Below the pieces are notes generated by a model, which had not been told where the DNA came from, searched no databases, and saw only the letters and a list, made by a program, of their open reading frames with translations. The translations under genes and the position numbers were made by a program. Positions 58,079 through 64,000 of a DNA stretch of 64,000 nt are shown here, in pieces. The stretch is taken from NCBI GenBank assembly GCA_003868215.1, contig QWDQ01000008.1, positions 186,001 through 250,000 of the forward strand, written 5' to 3'. Source of the DNA: Pseudophaeomoniella oleicola (Eukaryota; Ascomycota; Eurotiomycetes; Phaeomoniellales; Phaeomoniellaceae). Numbering within the stretch: position 1 is the first letter of the stretch; each line of letters begins with the position of its first letter.

Positions 58079-59484
58079 CTCTACTTAACTAAGGGTCAGT
58101 GATTAGGAACCTGGGACCCTAGAAGGTTTCCCAGTCGAAGTGCCCCTGCAAACGCCATGCAACCCACATTATCCCGTAGCCTACGCCTACTCGGTACTCT
58201 CCTCTAATTACTCCTCGCTCCTCTCCTCTTGCTCTTGCTGGATGTGACTTGGATCCAAGTGAAAAAGTACCTCCGTACCTCGTACCACGTACTTCGTACC
58301 TACATTGAATACTACGGTACATACCTGTATCATAATCACGTATTGTTCAACAGGTCTGCTGTACACGCCGGTTCGATTCTGTCATTCTCCTACGACAATT
58401 TCATTGTCATCGCATATACTACCTCACGTTTCTATCACCTTCCCTTTCCCCAATCAAAATCCCTCACCTCTCAAATTCCCTCCTGTCTACATTCCTGCGC
58501 TCTACTCACTCGTTCGGCCCTCTTCTGAAAACTCTTCTCAATCCTGGAGAAAGCTTCACTCGACGATCGCGGGCCGCTGGACGACTCGGCATTGCCACGC
58601 TCCTTCTTGCGATCGCATGTGATTCACTCACATATGTGCGCAATTGAACGACGACGCGATAGCGACATCGACCACTATTCACCTTTTCGTAGCAAGAGAT
58701 TGCAAAGGCCGTTGACTTGATTGGTGCCATCGCAATTCTTGTCCGCTGCGATATCGATTCTCCGCATAGTTACCTTGTCCTGGCCAGTGTCGCGAAGTGC
58801 GTCGACTGCCAATCGTGTGCCACCACCCCTCCTCTTGCAAAAGAAGATACTCGATCGTTGCACAATTGCAATATACCTTACGCCTACGGTCTCTAGGTCC
58901 CACAGCAGCAGGTAGAACCGACCCTGGGACTTTTGTCTAGAGCGCTACAGTCCCTCAGTGGTTCAAGCTTCCAACCAGCGCATTCGTTGCACTCTGTGCC
59001 GCAATATAGGCCTTGAAGAGCATTATAAACGAAGCAGATCAGCAGAACTGAAAGAGAGTCCTGCTTAAACCCGTCGGCTGTGATACAGTTACACCCAATT
59101 GCACCGGTCATCTCTTGCAAAACAGTTGGGGTGATCGCATTGCTCGCGCTGTTGACACTGGACAACCTTTGTATCTTAGTACAAGTCTGGAACTTTCAGA
59201 ATCAGCAGACGGCCTTGCGTTACCTTAGAACAGGAGATCAGTCCACTGTACAACGTGAGCCTGTACTACATCATCGGGGCCTTTTGATATCTTCAGCAAA
59301 TAAGATTGTTGCCAGAGACCCCATCTTTGATTATGATCTGAAGCTAGATCATATTTCTCGACAGCCTCAGGTCACAAACCCATGTTACACTGCATTTTGC
59401 AGACTTCTGAATCCGTATCTGCGGGGATAGTGACCAATCAGTTGTCGTCACCCCCAAGAACAAACGCCTTTACCGACTTTCACG

Positions 59485-61196
59485 ATGGCCACTGCTTCCG
59501 CTGTCGGCCATAGGCCATGGGAAAATGCACCGAATAATCAACAACAAGCATCCCCGAGTCAGGGATCACAGACGCTCCCTTCTATTTCCACCCTCACAGC
59601 GAATATGCATAACGGGCCCGGCCAACCCCCTCAAGAGAAGAGCCCAGCAAGTTTGTCGTCAACTGCCAGAGATTCAGGCGCATGGTCTATGCCTCAGAGC
59701 ACTCGTAAGTTTTGGCCCAGTAATCTTGTAAAGAGAGTGCTCTTTCCCCTCCATTTCCTTCGTCAACGATCCCAACATGAAGCTTGTGAAAGCTGACAAT
59801 GGCTGACGCAGAAACAGGATCATCCGCGTATTCGAACTCGACAATGCCATACTTGAATTCCGCTCAGCCATCTCCAAACAGACTATCAGGATCAGGGATT
59901 CCAGAACGATCTCCTTTTGTGCCGGAGCAGCAACAATCGTCTACTCCCCAAGGGCAACAACCATCACCAGGTTACGTTCCGTCTCAATCAGGGTTACCCT
60001 CACTGAATCAGCAGTTCGACAGCCCGGATCGTGGTAGTGGTGACTATTCAACGTCGAGACGAAGTAGTGTCGATAGCCGGGTGAATCAAGGGATGGATAG
60101 GTTGGCAATCGGCCCTGCTTCGCCTTATGGTAGCACCAATGCGTCACAAGTGTCTATTGTATCGGGCCTGCAACGAGAGAGAGGCATTCCGGGCGACTAT
60201 ACCAACGCAAATAGCTATCGGGGTCCTCGATATTCCGGTTCAGGCCCGTTGTCTCCTTTGAATCCGCGGCAAGATCACCGCTTTGCACCTGGAAGAGTGG
60301 CTCCGGTCATTTTGGAGAATCCTCGGTCAGAAATCTACAATGCCGAAGCACCCACGGCAGGATTGCCCTATGCCTTTCCCGATCCCGAAGCTCGTCCATC
60401 GAGTCAGGATCTAACCCACCGACCTTCAACACAATTTTCCCGACGACCCAGTGTTGCCGAGTCTTACGCCAGCAGCCAATATACGACCGATTCAAGGCTG
60501 CCACCGGGGCAGCAAGGTCTGTCTTTCTTACCCAGTTCCAGGCGTCTTCCAAGCTGACTCGTTGACAGAATTACCGGGGGTACATCATCATTCGCTACAA
60601 CACAAACAAGTGCGAGACCTCGTTGGAGACAACGATCCGTCTAACAGTCAAACTCCCTACAGCCGCACTCCTGAGCTGCGAGTCACGCATAAGCTCGCTG
60701 AAAGGAAGCGCCGTAGTGAAATGAAAGATTGTTTTGAAATGCTCAGAGCGCGCTTGCCGCAAAATTCAAACAATAAGTCGAGTAAATGGGAGACCCTGAA
60801 CCGAGGTAATTGTTGCGACAGCGCATGTTCTTCGCTTAACTAACTATTTGTCCAGCCATTGAGTATATCAATCAATTGGAAAGGAGTCTCAGCCAGTCCA
60901 CCAAAGAGGTCCATGATCTACACCAATCGCAAGCTGAGATGCAAATGCAGCTGAAAGAGATGAGCCTTCAAATTGCTCGTTTACGACAACAGCAGGCACC
61001 GCAAAGCCCGTACGATCACCATACTACTAACCAACACACCCAATCCAGCTCCGGTCCTGGATTTTCACATCACTATTCGAACGGGATACAAAACGGTTCT
61101 TCTCTACACACGGAGCCTGCCAGAACTCTTCCTCCTCTAATGAATGGGGTTGGAAGTGCAATGCAGGGCGTACAGTATTCGGATGATAGGCGCTGA
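59485..61196 (+). CDS. bHLH transcription factor
   Basis: Exons are 59485-59704, 59812-60516, 60569-60805 and 60856-61196, giving 500 aa. The first 330 residues are disordered, rich in Gln/Ser/Pro ([16 protein letters not shown]). The bHLH domain spans exons 3 and 4. The basic region [12 protein letters not shown] has the His-x3-Glu-x3-Arg pattern of E-box (CACGTG) binders. Helix 1 is [12 protein letters not shown], the loop [12 protein letters not shown], and helix 2 [15 protein letters not shown] heptad-like coiled coil follows ([22 protein letters not shown]). Exon 4 ends in a His/Ser/Gln-rich tail. Intron 2 (60517-60568, ending TTGACAG) was chosen over a 25-nt alternative that is too short to splice. 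I cannot name the ortholog. The ATG context is good (CACGATGG). Confidence 0.9.
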
Positions 61197-62303
61197 CACC
61201 GATTAACGTGGAAGGAGCTGATGTGCACCCTCTCGGTGACTGGCAACCCTACTTTTACTTCTCTCGCCCTCGCTTTTATCTCGATTATATGACATCGGTC
61301 TTTGCATGCTTGACACGACGATCTACGCTTCAGACACTCCATGATCTTTGCTACCGCATTCTGCTTTTTGGCTTGGTTTTGGGATTATGCAGCATCTTGC
61401 TTTCTGCCTGACCTCTATACTCACGTTGCTGATGTTCGGGATTAATGGCAATGTGTGGAGGATTATATTTGTGCTTGAACGGCGTCTCATGGAACACCGA
61501 GAAAACAAAAGATGATACCAAAGATCGGCGCTACGGTGTGTGTGGGTTGACGTTATCGCGAACCGATTCAAAATGGTGTATGCACAAGGCATTCTATTCT
61601 GCACAGACAGACTAATGAGATTCATGTTGTTGATATGATTTTGATTTTCGTGGACCAATAACCTCTTACAACACAGTAGGTCTCGGTTTCCCTTGAATTG
61701 TTACGTTGATACGTACGTACGATCGGAGCACTAATCTGGTAGGACCTAAGTCACTAACGTTACGTAGTAATTACTTACCTAGATGGACATCAATGACGTA
61801 AGGTTAGATTATTTCCCGTGAGGGGTTGATTTGCAGTTAACATTAGTAGAAAAAGTAAAGTAAGCAAAGCAAACCTAACTGAACGAAGCGAAGAAGCAGT
61901 TCGGGTTTGACTTCCACACAGTGTGTGTGTGTGTGTGTGATTCTCTTCTCTGCCTGGTGGTCTTCCTTCCTAATTATATAGTCAGTAGTGATAGCAGCTC
62001 TCTTTCTTGAGACGTTTACTTCAGAAGAAAGACTCAAACGTATCCTTCACAAGCTTGGATAATTGCGTATCTTGTAAGTTTGGTTGATTGGATGATTGGA
62101 TCCTTTTGTGTTTCATGCGACGACAATGACGATGACGAGTTGCTGCTAATAACTTCATTCAGACCAGACAGACAAGGTAGAATCTCACCAGGGGCAGGAA
62201 GAAAAAAAAACTTATCAAAACCGCTCCCAAAAAGCTCACTTCAATTCACATCACTTCTTCTTCTTTTTCTTTCCTCCCTCGAAAAGAAAACCGTCGTCAA
62301 GTC
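61197..62303. other. Intergenic, 1.1 kb
   Basis: 3' flank of the bHLH gene and promoter of the next plus-strand gene. Includes ACGTACGTACG and ACGTTACGTAGTAATTACTTACCTAG words (61710-61780) and a GT run. The 60 nt before the next start codon are pyrimidine-rich with TTCTTCTTC, a typical fungal leader. Confidence 0.6.
61915..61939. repeat. (GT)9 run with CACACA arm
   Basis: CACACA followed directly by (GT)9, so the left arm can fold back on the run. Confidence 0.9.
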
Positions 62304-62879
62304 ATGTCAGCTCTCGACCCCCAAGGCCCCAGCCAACCGAGCGCGAACGCCGCCTACACCACAGCCGGTAACCCGACGACCAAAGAACCAGCCGAAGAAG
62401 CGGCGTCGCGTCAACCGCGATCGGACAAAATCGTCGACAGCCGCACGTCGCACGATGTACCTTCGACGCACGATGACGAGGGTAGTTTCTCCGCCCTCGG
62501 CCGTGGCGATAGCGGTCCGTTGAAGGAACGATCGATCCCCGGATCCGACGGGCAGAACTATTCGGAGAACAGTAACCTCGAAGGGGAACAGATGCGTGCG
62601 CCGGGCGAGGGGGATGTTGCGCAGGCGGTCGAGGGAGCGCACGGGGGAGCCAAGGCGGAGCCGTCGTTCACGGAGGATTTGGAGAAGAAGAAGCAGGCGC
62701 ACAGGGAGGCGTTGGAGGCTAGGGGCGAGTCGGCCGAGTCTCAAGAGAGAGAGGATTGGACGGGGAAGAAGGACGGGGTGGATTTCCAGGAGGCGCTCGG
62801 TGGGCGAGGGACTGGTGTTGTTTTGACCGGGGATACATCCAACTTGGGAGGTGGAAGAGAGTCCTTGGGAGAGGCATGA
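62304..62879 (+). CDS. Disordered hydrophilic fungal protein of unknown function
   Basis: Single exon, 191 aa. It opens MSALDPQGPSQPSANAAYTT and is hydrophilic throughout, rich in Gly, Glu, Ala, Ser and Asp, with no Cys, no signal peptide and no membrane segment. Segments that look conserved among ascomycetes by memory are RQPRSDKIVDSRTSHDV, LEGEQMRAPGEGDVAQAVEG and the helical FTEDLEKKKQAHREALEARG. The composition resembles stress-type hydrophilic proteins, but I have no motif to prove this. A 284-codon frame on the opposite strand was rejected in favour of this one. Confidence 0.7.
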   Translation: MSALDPQGPSQPSANAAYTTAGNPTTKEPAEEAASRQPRSDKIVDSRTSHDVPSTHDDEGSFSALGRGDSGPLKERSIPGSDGQNYSENSNLEGEQMRAPGEGDVAQAVEGAHGGAKAEPSFTEDLEKKKQAHREALEARGESAESQEREDWTGKKDGVDFQEALGGRGTGVVLTGDTSNLGGGRESLGEA

Positions 62880-63215
62880 GGACCGTTCTGCTGTGAATTG
62901 AAACGACAGAAGGATCGAGTCTGTAGCGAAAGCGAGATACCACATGTAAGAATAGCACGAAAAGAAAAATATGTATCGTGACGAATAAATTATCTGCCCA
63001 AGGATGATGACCAGTGCTGTCTTCGCGAACTCCGATGTTCTCGGGAGCTGACATGATTCTGTACCATTGGACACCAAAGACAGAAAGAACCGCCTTTGTC
63101 TGGCACACGCACCCGACGACGAAGAAGTCGGCAATGCCAATGGCCTTTTAAACTGAGACATTCAGCTTCCTGTCGTGTAGTTCCCAGTTCATCAACCCCG
63201 GAACCTCTCAGTATA
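62880..63215. other. Short intergenic stretch
   Basis: 3' flank of the disordered-protein gene and leader of the next gene. Nothing else seen. Confidence 0.6.
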
Positions 63216-63746
63216 ATGTGTTATTATAGCCTGTACGTCCATCTCCATTGCGGACACTCAATCCCATCTCTACGACCGCTTCCAACTGCTACTTCGCCGC
63301 CATGTCCGTTCCTCTCGCCTTCGCTGCAACTGTTCACGACGCCCGCGCTGACCTCACCAATTGAGCGAGCTTTCGGATCCGGTCCCTCGACCCTGCCATA
63401 TAGAGCAGCACCGCCGGCCATAGGAGATGTAGATCGAAATAACAGCCAGATGGATGGGCCACACCCGCTATGTCATCAGAAACTCTCCCATCCTCTTCAT
63501 ACCTACAAGATCGACACGCTCTGTCTCCGCTGCACGGTCAGGCGAGAACAACGACTTGCCAGATTCGAAATCAATCTTATACGTGATGAAGTGATCAGAG
63601 AAGCCAGGAATGGACAGGGAGGAAAGCAGGTCATTCAACCTCGAAGACTCATGAGAGTTGGATATAGGAACACGAGCGAGAGAAGCTCAGAGACAGGGGA
63701 AATTGAGAACCACGGCGGGACAGGTAGGGAGATTGAACAGGAATGA
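63216..63746 (+). CDS. Small Cys/His-containing protein, unknown function
   Basis: Single exon, 176 aa from the ATG at 63216. An upstream in-frame extension to 63096 lacks features. The start MCYYSLYVHLHCGHSIPSLR, with Cys and His, is a pattern I associate with small fungal proteins that open MCxY..., then a C-x-H pair. A second Cys/His cluster lies in PHPLCHQKLSHPLHTYKIDTLC and CLRCTVRRE, so one or two zinc ions could be bound. The C-terminal third is basic and glutamate-rich. No known domain is visible. Confidence 0.6.
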   Translation: MCYYSLYVHLHCGHSIPSLRPLPTATSPPCPFLSPSLQLFTTPALTSPIERAFGSGPSTLPYRAAPPAIGDVDRNNSQMDGPHPLCHQKLSHPLHTYKIDTLCLRCTVRREQRLARFEINLIRDEVIREARNGQGGKQVIQPRRLMRVGYRNTSERSSETGEIENHGGTGREIEQE

Positions 63747-64000
63747 CTACATCACCAAAAGAAATTGGGTAAAGGCAAGCCCGTAAGAGAAAGAAAAAAT
63801 AGCATCGACTTCATTGAGTTGGCGTAGGCCCTTCGACGGAGATGGAGTGATGGAACAGCTAAGATTATACATATCATCTGGCTGATGCTACACGGCGAGC
63901 AGGCACCGACTCCTACATGATCTTCTTCAGATGACCATGACAGGCGAAGCACCGCATTCGAACAGGGATACAAAGAGAGTCGAACAATGATAAGGAGAAT
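63747..64000. other. Right edge, no gene identified
   Basis: A minus-strand frame at 63752-63973 is open but has no recognisable content; it may be the end of a gene lying beyond the window. Confidence 0.5.

Larger units (their letters stand above)
52899..59484. other. Gene-poor region, 6.6 kb, upstream of the bHLH gene
   Basis: No gene can be supported on either strand; all frames are under about 130 codons, overlap one another and resemble no family. It contains a T/C tract (53100-53145), a 14-bp palindrome (55943-55956), an 11-bp hairpin (56877-56928), a 7-bp tandem repeat (57645-57672), a 12-bp palindrome (57960-57971) and a TAGGTACC cluster (58009-58078). From about 58430 to 58560 the plus strand is pyrimidine-rich, typical of a fungal leader or transcription start region, so the bHLH transcript may have a leader near 0.9 kb. 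Confidence 0.55.

Noticed and set aside
60517-60541. 25-nt intron alternative in the bHLH gene
   Set aside because: Too short for fungal splicing; the 52-nt version has a CTGAC branch site and TTGACAG acceptor and keeps phase.
62307-63161. 284-codon open frame on the minus strand
   Set aside because: It overlaps the disordered-protein gene in antisense and is Leu/Arg-rich from complementing GC-rich codons. It has no domain, and the plus-strand frame has a proper ATG, a pyrimidine-rich leader and likely conservation.

Overview
This is nuclear DNA of a filamentous ascomycete (Pezizomycotina). The evidence is dense protein-coding genes with many 46-60 nt spliceosomal introns (GT..AG, CTAAC/CTGAC-like branch sites), a fungal Zn2Cys6 regulator, a fungal-type PI-specific phospholipase C, a GPI-anchored Ser/Thr-rich wall protein and fungal versions of Snu114, Rpt1, CCT4, Cia2, Lsm2 and Cdc26. 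I cannot place it to class from the sequence alone. I see no virus-like element, transposase, reverse transcriptase or CRISPR array.

Layout. 0-8 kb: the 5' part of succinate dehydrogenase flavoprotein (runs off the left edge), proteasome ATPase RPT1 and chaperonin subunit CCT4 sharing a divergent promoter, then a UBE3D-like E2-binding ubiquitin ligase. 8-16 kb: a tiny zinc-ribbon gene, phospholipase C, a small cupin and APC/C subunit CDC26. 16-25 kb: a seven-exon Zn2Cys6 factor, a long intergenic stretch, a decayed carboxylesterase pseudogene, and CIA2. 25-36 kb: ureidoglycolate lyase, acetyl-CoA acetyltransferase (ERG10), U5 snRNP GTPase SNU114 and a membrane nucleotide pyrophosphatase/phosphodiesterase. 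36-47 kb: a GPI-anchored protein, an SH3BGR/thioredoxin-fold protein, ribulose-phosphate 3-epimerase, a large methyltransferase and LSM2. 47-53 kb: a large single-pass glycoprotein, a small membrane protein and an intron-containing tRNA-Lys. 53-59.5 kb is gene-poor. 59.5-64 kb: a bHLH factor, a disordered hydrophilic protein and a small Cys/His protein.

The set is mainly core housekeeping: protein turnover and folding (RPT1, CCT4, UBE3D-like, CDC26), splicing (SNU114, LSM2), central metabolism (SDH1, ERG10, RPE1, ureidoglycolate lyase), Fe-S assembly (CIA2) and lipid signalling (PLC). There is no biosynthetic cluster or defence island. The points most worth a second look are the esterase pseudogene, a GC-AG intron in SDH1, a 320-nt intron in the UBE3D-like gene that stays open in frame, very small genes easily missed by annotation, clusters of short palindromes in intergenic DNA, and the gene-poor region upstream of the bHLH gene.

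Exon structures were worked out by hand from splice signals, phase and family conservation. Exon limits are given in the evidence fields.
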